DNA of 36,716 nucleotides, taken from assembly GCA_003140315.1 (NCBI GenBank), contig PLJS01000279.1, positions 1 to 36,716 on the forward strand. The letters are read 5' to 3'. The notes beneath the pieces were generated by a model. It worked only from the letters and a program-made list of their open reading frames with translations, was not told the DNA's origin and did not search any database. Source of the stretch: Hyphomicrobiales bacterium. Its GTDB lineage: Bacteria; Pseudomonadota; Alphaproteobacteria; Rhizobiales; Xanthobacteraceae. Both the position numbers and the translations under genes were made by a program. Positions 30,079 to 36,716 of the stretch are shown in pieces (position 1 is the first letter of the stretch; each line of letters begins with the position of its first letter).

Positions 30079-31395
30079 TCATTTCCTCCGCGAAATCGGC
30101 ACATACTCCCGCCGTGTCGCGCCGGTGTAGAGCTGCCGCGGCCGGCCGATCTTCTGGCTCGGGTCCTCGATCATCTCTTTCCATTGCGCGATCCAGCCGA
30201 CGGTGCGCGCGAGCGCGAACAGGACGGTGAACATCGTGGTCGGGAAGCCCATCGCCTTCAAGGTGATGCCGGAATAGAAGTCGACGTTCGGGTAAAGCTT
30301 CTTCTCGATGAAGTACTCGTCGTGCAGCGCGATGCGTTCGAGCTCCATCGCGACCTCGAGCAGAGGATCGTCCTTGTGCCCGAGCTCGGCCAAAACCTCG
30401 TGGCAGGTCTTCTGCATGATCTTGGCACGCGGATCGTAGTTCTTGTAGACGCGGTGGCCGAAGCCCATCAGGCGGAAACTGTCGTTCTTGTCCTTCGAGC
30501 GCTTGATGTATTCCGGGATGCGGTCGACGGAGCCGATCTCGGCCAGCATCTTCAGCGCGGCTTCGTTCGCCCCGCCATGCGCCGGACCCCACAGGCATGC
30601 GATGCCGGCCGCGATGCAGGCAAACGGGTTCGCGCCCGATGAGCCCGCGAGCCGCACCGTGGAGGTCGAGGCGTTCTGCTCATGGTCGGCATGCAGGATG
30701 AAGATGCGGTCCATCGCGCGCGCGAGCACCGGGTTCTGCTTGAACTCCTCGCACGGCACCGCGAAGCACATGCGCAGGAAGTTAGTCGCGAGATCGAGGT
30801 CGTTCTTCGGATAGATGAACGGCTGGCCGATCGAATACTTGTACGCCATCGCGGCGAGCGTCGGCATCTTCGCGATCATGCGGATCGAGGCGACCATCCG
30901 CTGCATCGGATCGGAGATGTCGGTGGAGTCATGATAGAAGGCCGAGAGCGCGCCGACGCAGCCGACCATCACGGCCATCGGATGCGCGTCGCGGCGGAAG
31001 CCCTGGAAGAAGCGCATCATCTGCTCGTGAACCATGGTGTGATGGTTCACGCGGAAATCGAAATCCTGCTTCTGCGACTTGGTGGGCAGTTCGCCGTAGA
31101 GCAGCAGATAGCAGGTCTCCAGGAAGTCGCCGTTTTCGGCGAGCTGCTCGATCGGGAAACCACGATAGAGCAGGATACCTTCGTCGCCGTCGATGTAGGT
31201 GATCTTGGACTCGCAGCTCCCGGTCGACGTGAAGCCGGGATCGTAAGTGAACATGCCGCTCTGGGCGTAGAGCTTGCTGATGTCCATTACGTCCGGGCCG
31301 ATGGTCCCCTCATAGATCGGGAAGCGCCAACTCTTCTCCCCGACGCTCAATTGGCCGGACTTGGTGTTGCTTTTGGGGTCGGTGGCGGCGTCCAT
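30079..31395 (-). CDS. gltA: Citrate synthase (type II, hexameric class)
   Basis: This enzyme condenses oxaloacetate and acetyl-CoA at the entry of the TCA cycle. The 438-aa protein has the type II layout with an N-terminal beta domain ([39 protein letters not shown]) and the catalytic histidines in [14 protein letters not shown] and [15 protein letters not shown]. The catalytic aspartate lies in NVDFYSG. The ATG at 31395 is supported by GAGGG six bases upstream and by the normal length (E. coli 427 aa). The open frame extends to 31704, but that part overlaps gltX and is arginine- and serine-rich noise. It is followed on the same strand by the ParD/ParE-like pair. Confidence 0.96.
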   Translation of the reverse strand: MDAATDPKSNTKSGQLSVGEKSWRFPIYEGTIGPDVMDISKLYAQSGMFTYDPGFTSTGSCESKITYIDGDEGILLYRGFPIEQLAENGDFLETCYLLLYGELPTKSQKQDFDFRVNHHTMVHEQMMRFFQGFRRDAHPMAVMVGCVGALSAFYHDSTDISDPMQRMVASIRMIAKMPTLAAMAYKYSIGQPFIYPKNDLDLATNFLRMCFAVPCEEFKQNPVLARAMDRIFILHADHEQNASTSTVRLAGSSGANPFACIAAGIACLWGPAHGGANEAALKMLAEIGSVDRIPEYIKRSKDKNDSFRLMGFGHRVYKNYDPRAKIMQKTCHEVLAELGHKDDPLLEVAMELERIALHDEYFIEKKLYPNVDFYSGITLKAMGFPTTMFTVLFALARTVGWIAQWKEMIEDPSQKIGRPRQLYTGATRREYVPISRRK

Positions 31396-31543
31396 GGCGG
31401 GCCCTCGGTCGCGGTTCGTATGAAATGTGCACCCATTTATGTGTGCACTGCAAGATGCGCCGCCAACGAACGAGGCATGCATAGCTGTTAGGCACAGTTT
31501 CATGTGTGCCGGTCGGTGCTTATCCGCCTGTACGCGTCGGCCG

Positions 31544-32980
31544 TTACGTTGCGCCGCTCGGGAGTTCAGCCTGATCGGCAAGCCGGGCGAGGCTCTCGTC
31601 CTTGCCGAGCACGGCGAGCACATCGAAGATGCCCGGCGAGGTCGTCCGCCCGGTGAGCGCGGCGCGCAGCGGCTGCGCCACCGCGCCGAGCTTGACGCCG
31701 GCACGATCCGCCAGTGCGCGCACGGCCGCCTCCACCGTCTCCGCGCTCCAGGGCTCGATCAGCTTGAGCTCCCGCGCAAGCGCGCCGATAAGCACGCGCG
31801 CTTGCGGGGTCATCAGGGCGGCCGCCTTGTCGTCGAGCCGCAATGGCCGGTCGGCGTAGAGGTAGCGCGCGCTCTCGATCAGCTCGATCAGGGTCTTGGC
31901 GCGCTCCTTGAGACCTGGCATCGCGGCGATCAGCTTTGCGCGCAAATCCGCGGTCAGCTTGCCGGCCAGTTCGGCGCCGTTCGCCGCGTAGGGAAGCACA
32001 CGCTCGATCTCGGTGACGAGCTCTTGGTCCGGAGTCTGGCGGATGTAGTGGCCGTTGAGGTTATCGAGCTTGGCGAGGTCGAGGCGGGCGGGTGCGCGGC
32101 CGATCGCCGGCAGGTCAAATGCCGCGATCATCTCGTCGGTCGTAAAGATCTCCTGGTCGCCATGCGCCCAGCCGAGGCGCACGAGATAGTTGCGCATCGC
32201 GGCCGGCAGATAGCCCATCGCGCGATAAGCCTCGATCCCGAGCGCGCCGTGGCGCTTGGAGAGCTTGGCGCCGTCCGGCCCATGGATCAGCGGGATATGC
32301 GCCATCACCGGCACGTCCCAGCCGAGCGCGTTGTAGATCTGGCTCTGACGCGCGCCGTTGGTCAGGTGATCGTCGCCGCGGATGATGTGGGTGACGCCCA
32401 TGTCGTGGTCGTCGACCACGACGGCGAGCATGTAGGTCGGCGTGCCGTCGGAGCGTAGCAGCACGAGGTCGTCGAGGTTCTCGTTCTGCCAGACGACGCG
32501 GCCCTGCACCTGGTCCTCGATCACCGTCGCGCCCGTAAGCGGCGCCTTCAGCCGGATCACCGGCTTGACGTTCGGGCGTGCGTCGCCGGGATCGCGGTCG
32601 CGCCAGCGCCCGTCATAGAGCTTGGAGCGGCCTTCGGCGCGGGCCTTCTCGCGCATCTCGGTGAGCTCTTCCGGGCTCGCGTAGCAGTAATAGGCTTTGC
32701 CGGCTGCGAGCATCTGCTCAGCAATTTCTTTGTGCCGAGCAGCGCGTGAAAACTGATGGACCGCTTCGCCGTCCCAGTCGAGGCCGAGCCATTTGAGACC
32801 GTCGAAGATCGCCGCGATCGCGGCGTCGGTGGAACGCGCCCGATCCGTGTCCTCGATGCGCAGCAGAAATTTGCCTGCGCGCCCGCGCGCGTAAAGCCAG
32901 TTGAACAACGCCGTGCGTCCGCCGCCGATATGCAGGAAGCCGGTGGGCGAGGGGGCAAAGCGGGTGACGATGTCGGGCAT
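31544..32980 (-). CDS. gltX: Glutamyl-tRNA synthetase
   Basis: This class I synthetase charges tRNA-Glu. The 478-aa protein has the HIGH-type motif HIGG (17-20) in [19 protein letters not shown]. Also present are [30 protein letters not shown] and the KMSKS-type motif KLSKR (239-243). The C-terminal anticodon-binding region has normal length. In alphaproteobacteria that lack GlnRS, a non-discriminating GluRS also charges tRNA-Gln. A glnS gene is present next door here, so this enzyme may be discriminating, but that cannot be decided from the motifs. It is upstream of gltA on the same strand and divergent from glnS. Confidence 0.96.
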   Translation of the reverse strand: MPDIVTRFAPSPTGFLHIGGGRTALFNWLYARGRAGKFLLRIEDTDRARSTDAAIAAIFDGLKWLGLDWDGEAVHQFSRAARHKEIAEQMLAAGKAYYCYASPEELTEMREKARAEGRSKLYDGRWRDRDPGDARPNVKPVIRLKAPLTGATVIEDQVQGRVVWQNENLDDLVLLRSDGTPTYMLAVVVDDHDMGVTHIIRGDDHLTNGARQSQIYNALGWDVPVMAHIPLIHGPDGAKLSKRHGALGIEAYRAMGYLPAAMRNYLVRLGWAHGDQEIFTTDEMIAAFDLPAIGRAPARLDLAKLDNLNGHYIRQTPDQELVTEIERVLPYAANGAELAGKLTADLRAKLIAAMPGLKERAKTLIELIESARYLYADRPLRLDDKAAALMTPQARVLIGALARELKLIEPWSAETVEAAVRALADRAGVKLGAVAQPLRAALTGRTTSPGIFDVLAVLGKDESLARLADQAELPSGAT

Positions 32981-33000
32981 GTGAGGCGACTAGCTCTGGT

Positions 33001-33096
33001 CCTCATGCTGAGGAGCGGCCGAAGGCCGCGTCTGGAAGCATGGAGCCCAGCCGCCATCCTTCGAGACGGCCGCTGCGCGGCCTCCTCAGGATGAGG
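33001..33096. repeat. Dispersed palindromic element between gltX and glnS
   Basis: The 33-bp arms are imperfect inverted copies. The left arm (33001-33033) starts CCTCATGCTGAGGAG. The right arm (33064-33096) ends CTCCTCAGGATGAGG. They are separated by about 30 bp containing CCATCCTTCGAGACG-like sequence. This motif family, with CTCAGGATGAGG and CATCCTTCGAGACG, is one I recognise as scattered in high copy between genes of Bradyrhizobium-like genomes. The arms could fold into a long hairpin in either transcript. Confidence 0.75.
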
Positions 33097-33148
33097 TTGG
33101 GTTGCGTTTCGGCGCCCGTGTACCACAGCTCTACGCAATTCAATACGT

Positions 33149-33177
33149 TTGGCATTGCAGGCTGATTTGCCTATATC
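33149..33177 (+). promoter_or_regulatory. Promoter of glnS
   Basis: TTGGCA (33149-33154) and TATATC (33172-33177) with a 17-bp spacer form a good promoter, 38 bp before the glnS ATG. Its position inside the open upstream extension of the reading frame argues that translation starts at 33215. Confidence 0.6.
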
Positions 33178-33214
33178 CGGCGCGTTGCATGCCGGTGGCC
33201 AGAGCAGGATTCGT

Positions 33215-34897
33215 ATGTCAGTCGTCGAAAAGACCGAGACCGAAGCCGGGCGCGATTTCATCCGCGACATCGTGGCGGGGGACCTCGCAGCCGGCCGCCA
33301 CAAGAGCGTGGTGACGCGCTTTCCGCCCGAGCCGAACGGCTATCTGCATATCGGCCACGCGAAGTCGATCTGCCTGAACTTCGGGATCGCGCAGGAGTTC
33401 GGCGGGCGCTGCAATCTGCGCTTCGACGACACCAATCCCACGAAAGAAGAGCAGGAATATATCGACGCGATCCAGGCGGACGTGCGCTGGCTCGGCTTCG
33501 ATTGGGGCAACGGCCTCTATTACGCGTCGGATTATTTCGAGCGCCTCTATGGCTGGGCGCAGGACCTGATCCGCGCAAGTTCAGCCTATGTGGATGACCA
33601 GTCGCAGGATGAGATGCGCGCGGCACGCGGTACGCTGACCGAGCCGGGCAAGAACAGCCCGTTCCGCGATCGCTCGATCGAGGAGAACCTCGACCTGTTC
33701 GGCCGCATGCGCGCCGGCGAATTCCCCAACGGTGCGCGCGTCTTGCGCGCCAAGATCGACATGGCGTCCGGCAACATAAACCTGCGCGACCCGGTGCTCT
33801 ATCGCATCCTGCATGCGAGCCACCCGCGCACCGGAACGCAATGGACGATCTATCCGAGCTACGATTTCGCGCACGGCCAGTCCGACGCGATCGAGGGCGT
33901 GACGCATTCGATCTGCACGCTCGAATTCGAGGATCATCGGCCGCTGTACGATTGGTTCATCGAGAGCCTGAGCGTTCCCTCCAGGCCGCATCAGTACGAG
34001 TTCGCGCGGCTCAACCTCACCTACACGGTGCTGTCGAAGCGCGCGCTCAATGGGCTCGTGAGGGGCGGTCACGTCTCGGGCTGGGACGACCCGCGCATGC
34101 CGACGCTCGCGGGCCTGCGCCGGCGCGGCGTGCCGCCGGAAGCGCTGCGCGATTTCATCAAGCGCATCGGCGTCGCCAAGGCGAACAGCCTGGTCGATCT
34201 CGGCGTGCTGGAATTCTCGATCCGCGAGCACCTCAACAAGACCGCACAGCGCCGCATGGCGGTGCTCCGCCCGCTGAAGGTCGTGATCGAGAATTATCCG
34301 GAGGGTAAAAGCGAGGAGCTCGAGGCCGTCAATCACCCGGACGATGCAAGCGCCGGCACGCGGCCGGTTCGTTTCGCGCGCGAGATCTTCATCGAGCGCG
34401 ACGACTTCATGGAGACGCCGGTCAAGAAGTTCTTCCGCCTGTCGCCCGGCACGGAGGTGCGGCTGCGCTATGCGTTTTTCATCACGTGCCGCGAAGTCGT
34501 GAAGAACGCGGCCGGCGAGGTCACCGAGCTGCGCTGCACCTACGATCCGGCGACGCGCGGCGGCAACGCGCCGGATGGGCGCAAGGTAAAGGCGACGATC
34601 CACTGGGTGTCGGCTGCGGACTCCGTGCCGGCGGAAGTGCGGCTCTACAATCCGCTGTTCTCGAAGCCTGAGCCCGACGTCGCGAACTTCGCGACCGAGC
34701 TCAATCCGAAGTCGCTCGAGGTGCTCGCCGATGCGCGGCTTGAGCCGGTGCTCGCGGGCGGCAATTCGCCCGAGCCGGTGCAGTTCGAGCGTCAGGGCTA
34801 TTTCGCGCGCGATCCGGACTCCAAGCCCGGCCGGCTGGTGTTCAACCGCACGGTCGGCCTGCGCGATACCTGGGCCAAGGTGTCGGCGTCGGGCTGA
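33215..34897 (+). CDS. glnS: Glutaminyl-tRNA synthetase
   Basis: GlnRS charges tRNA-Gln directly with glutamine. The 560-aa protein matches the family size (554 in E. coli). It has [22 protein letters not shown] with the HIGH motif at 45-48, [34 protein letters not shown] and the KMSKS-type VLSKR at 272-276. The GlnRS-specific C-terminal beta-barrels are intact to the end. AGGA lies five bases before the ATG at 33215. GlnRS is patchily distributed in alphaproteobacteria, most of which use GluRS plus GatCAB. Here it interrupts the gltX-comEC-lexA neighbourhood seen in relatives, which suggests insertion. No disruption is visible in the gene itself. Confidence 0.96.
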   Translation: MSVVEKTETEAGRDFIRDIVAGDLAAGRHKSVVTRFPPEPNGYLHIGHAKSICLNFGIAQEFGGRCNLRFDDTNPTKEEQEYIDAIQADVRWLGFDWGNGLYYASDYFERLYGWAQDLIRASSAYVDDQSQDEMRAARGTLTEPGKNSPFRDRSIEENLDLFGRMRAGEFPNGARVLRAKIDMASGNINLRDPVLYRILHASHPRTGTQWTIYPSYDFAHGQSDAIEGVTHSICTLEFEDHRPLYDWFIESLSVPSRPHQYEFARLNLTYTVLSKRALNGLVRGGHVSGWDDPRMPTLAGLRRRGVPPEALRDFIKRIGVAKANSLVDLGVLEFSIREHLNKTAQRRMAVLRPLKVVIENYPEGKSEELEAVNHPDDASAGTRPVRFAREIFIERDDFMETPVKKFFRLSPGTEVRLRYAFFITCREVVKNAAGEVTELRCTYDPATRGGNAPDGRKVKATIHWVSAADSVPAEVRLYNPLFSKPEPDVANFATELNPKSLEVLADARLEPVLAGGNSPEPVQFERQGYFARDPDSKPGRLVFNRTVGLRDTWAKVSASG

Positions 34898-34937
34898 GCA
34901 TCGGCCGCCCAAGGCAAGCTTCCAAATTATGCCGAGC

Positions 34938-34952
34938 GTTCACGGCTCGTTC
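34938..34952 (+). promoter_or_regulatory. Possible LexA-like box upstream of the comEC remnant
   Basis: GTTC-ACGGCTC-GTTC matches the LexA site in its fixed positions. The spacer is GC-rich, there is no clear promoter around it, and the gene downstream is decayed. A single match like this may be chance. Confidence 0.25.
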
Positions 34953-35013
34953 CGGGCGCGAGCCAACCCATAGTAGCATTATCGCGGATTAGGGTTGCGT
35001 CTGGGCTGTCGCG

Positions 35014-35922
35014 ATGGCGGGCGGGGGTAGAGCGCAAGGGCGCTCGGAAACATTCGATGCACGCCGGCGCGGCGTCGTCGCGTGGCCGGTCCGCATCGAC
35101 CTGTTTCCCGGCGCGCGCGATGTCATACGGCGCTGGCTCGCCGCCGAGGTCGCCGCCGGGCGGCTGATGCCGTGGCTGCCGATCGCCTTCGGCTTCGGCG
35201 TCGTCCTCTATTTCACGGCGGAGACCGAGCCGAACCTCGCCGTCGCCGTCACACTCGCCGCCGTGTGCGCGGTGATCGCGTTCTTGGCGCGTACATGCGC
35301 AACCTCGCGCTCTCTGCGTTGGGCGTGCTGGTGCTGCTACCGGAGGCGGTCGCACATCCGAGCTTCCAGATGTCATTCGCGGCGACGCTTGGGTTGATCG
35401 CCGCCTATGAGCGCGGGATTCCCTGGATGCGGGCCGGCGCCGATACGCCGATGGGTGCGCGCATCGCGCTATGGGGCGGGCGCGAGATCGTCGCGCTCGT
35501 CGTCGTTTCGCTCGCGGCCGGGAGCGCCACGATTCCCTACGTTGGCTTTCACTTTCATCGCATCGGACCGTATGGCGCGCTTGCGAACCTGCTTGCGATG
35601 CCGATCGTCTCGGCCTGGGTCATGCCGGCCGGTCTGCTTGCGCTGCCGCCGCGCCACGCTCGTCGTCAGCCAGCGCACGGTCGCGCCGGGTTGCACCGCG
35701 ACCGCGGTCGACCGCACGGTCTGGCCGCGTGGCGGCACGACCGCGCTCTATCGGACCGCCAAGGGGTGGGACGTGGTCGCGGCGCGGCCGGCGGGCCATG
35801 ACCGGCCCTGGGCGCTGACGCCACGTCCGGCCGCCGCGAGGCCAACCGCCAAAACGCTACGCGCGCCTCCGCAACCTGACGTCACGCCGGATCCGGGCGA
35901 TCTTGCGCCGGAGGAGCAGTAG
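35014..35922 (+). pseudogene. comEC: Decayed comEC (DNA uptake channel) with two internal deletions and frame changes
   Basis: ComEC forms the inner-membrane channel for single-stranded DNA in natural transformation and normally has about 700-800 aa. Three fragments in three frames remain here. 35014 to about 35290 keeps the N-terminus (WLAAEVAAGRLMPWLPIAFG, then a membrane span). About 35296-35650 keeps the end of the Competence domain (RNLALSALGVLVLLPEAVAH, HPSFQMSFAATLGLIAAYER, GPYGALANLLAMPIVSAWVM). About 35650-35922 keeps only the tail of the C-terminal metallo-beta-lactamase-like domain (GTTALYRTAKGWDVVAARP ... DRPWAL). Two large deletions have removed the OB and early Competence regions and most of the hydrolase domain. 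The remnant lies beside lexA, the normal comEC location in relatives. It cannot make a working channel. Confidence 0.85.
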
Positions 35923-35928
35923 CGCCGG

Positions 35929-36624
35929 TCAGTATTTCCGGAACAGCCCGACCAGCTTGCCCTGGATGCGTACGCGGTTGGGCGGCAGGATGCGCACCTC
36001 ATGGGCGCTGTTGGCCGGCTCGAGCGCGATCGAGGCGCCGCGGCGGCGGAAGCGCTTGAGCGTCGCCTCTTCGTCGTCGATCAGCGCCACCACGATGTCG
36101 CCGGTGTCGGCGCCGTCGCCTTTGCGGATCAACACGGTGTCGCCATCGAGGATGCCGGCATCGATCATGGAATCGCCGCGCACCTCGAGCGCGAAGTGCT
36201 CGCCGGTCGAGAGCAGATCGGGTGGGACTTGAATGGTGTGGCTGCGCGTCTGGATCGCCTCGATCGGCGTGCCGGCAGCAATGCGGCCCATCACCGGAAC
36301 CGAGACCGGGCGGCCGCCTTCGTCCTCGGAATTCGCGCGCACGCGGCCGAGAGTTCCTTCGATGACCGAGGGCGTGAAGCCGCGGCGGCCACCCATGCCG
36401 TGACCGACCGGCTCCGGCAGCTTGATGACCTCGATGGCGCGGGCGCGGTTCGGCAGGCGGCGGATGAAGCCGCGCTCCTCCAGCGCCGTAATGAGGCGAT
36501 GGATGCCGGACTTGGACCGCAGGTCGAGCGCGTCCTTCATCTCGTCGAAGGAGGGCGGGATACCGCTTTCCTTCAGGCGCTCGTGGACGAAGCGCAGCAG
36601 CTCGAATTGTTTCCGCGTCAGCAT
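35929..36624 (-). CDS. lexA: SOS response repressor LexA
   Basis: LexA represses DNA-damage genes and cleaves itself when RecA is activated. The 231-aa protein has the N-terminal winged helix ([40 protein letters not shown]), a linker, and the S24 protease domain. Cleavage is expected between A117 and G118 in GRIAAGTP, with catalytic S152 in [10 protein letters not shown] and K190 in EATLKRF. AAGGGG precedes the ATG. The length, longer than E. coli's 202 aa, is normal for alphaproteobacterial LexA, which recognises GTTC-N7-GTTC. It is convergent with the comEC remnant. Operators upstream of its own start indicate autoregulation. Confidence 0.97.
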   Translation of the reverse strand: MLTRKQFELLRFVHERLKESGIPPSFDEMKDALDLRSKSGIHRLITALEERGFIRRLPNRARAIEVIKLPEPVGHGMGGRRGFTPSVIEGTLGRVRANSEDEGGRPVSVPVMGRIAAGTPIEAIQTRSHTIQVPPDLLSTGEHFALEVRGDSMIDAGILDGDTVLIRKGDGADTGDIVVALIDDEEATLKRFRRRGASIALEPANSAHEVRILPPNRVRIQGKLVGLFRKY

Positions 36625-36677
36625 CGCAGCCCCTTCTTCTCGGTTGACGCCCGGTTAGGGCGACGCAGACTCATTCG

Positions 36678-36707
36678 AAACAAATCATGAACGGACACTA
36701 TATGTTC
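36678..36707 (-). promoter_or_regulatory. Probable LexA autoregulatory operators
   Basis: Upstream of lexA, AAAC-N7-GAAC at 36678-36692 is one base from the LexA consensus (GTTC-N7-GTTT read along the gene). GGAC-N7-GTTC at 36693-36707 is two bases away. The tandem layout resembles the twin boxes at 2662-2694, and both share the flank GGAACATA when read on the appropriate strand. The window ends before the full control region. Confidence 0.6.
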
Positions 36708-36716
36708 CATATGTGT

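Noticed and set aside
31396-31543. Repeated GTGCAC motifs upstream of gltA as an operator
   Set aside because: Two self-complementary hexamers 16 bp apart are suggestive but not enough; no clear promoter could be placed around them.
31396-31704. N-terminal extension of citrate synthase to 31704
   Set aside because: It overlaps the 3' end of gltX and lacks similarity to citrate synthases. The ATG at 31395 has a good ribosome-binding site and gives the normal length.

Overview
The window is a high-GC chromosomal segment of an alphaproteobacterium. It is most likely from the Hyphomicrobiales, near the Bradyrhizobium, Rhodopseudomonas, Pseudolabrys and Xanthobacteraceae group. The evidence is gene order (lolC-lolD-dnaE; rpsB-tsf-pyrH-frr-uppS-cdsA-dxr-rseP-bamA-lpxD-fabZ-lpxA-lpxI-lpxB; gltA/gltX/comEC/lexA), LpxI in place of LpxH, an S2 protein with the alphaproteobacterial C-terminal extension, and LexA sites of the GTTC-N7-GTTC type. 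Most of the window is core housekeeping DNA, with accessory insertions between the core blocks.

Layout. 119-2087: lipoprotein export (lolC/E, lolD). 2144-2527 (minus): a secreted DUF1330 protein. 2652-2808: two perfect LexA boxes over a promoter, followed by a 32-codon membrane microprotein gene. 2952-6380: replicative polymerase dnaE. 6411-7145: a HigB/HigA-type toxin-antitoxin pair with its own palindromic operator. 7286-12683: an OmpR-type response regulator converging on a very large cytoplasmic hybrid kinase with seven PAS domains. 12938-13312: a DoxX-like membrane protein, divergent from the kinase across a repeat-rich control region. 13376-28380: translation and cell-envelope genes, from rpsB and tsf through UMP kinase, ribosome recycling, undecaprenyl and CDP-DAG synthesis, isoprenoid synthesis, site-2 protease and BamA to lipid A synthesis. 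A FabH-like ketoacyl-ACP synthase III follows. 29451-32980 (minus): gltX, gltA and a ParD/ParE-like pair. 33215-34897: glnS. 35014-35922: a decayed comEC. 35929-36624 (minus): lexA.

How it fits together. The central cluster supplies translation factors and the main enzymes of outer-membrane biogenesis. UppS and Dxr feed polyprenyl carriers, CdsA feeds phospholipids, LpxD/A/I/B with FabZ build lipid A, and BamA and RseP handle outer-membrane protein assembly and envelope proteolysis. LexA at the right end is the regulator expected to bind the twin SOS boxes at 2662-2694.

The strongest candidate for something undescribed is the LexA-controlled 32-aa single-span membrane protein just upstream of dnaE. 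Its size, membrane span and regulation recall SidA, the small SOS-induced division inhibitor of Caulobacter. Other points of interest are an exact 92-codon PDZ duplication in RseP, a kinase whose PAS repeats differ in length by exactly two heptads, interleaved operator-like repeats at the kinase/DoxX divergence, a Bacteroidota-like FabH after lpxB, and a comEC reduced by two internal deletions.
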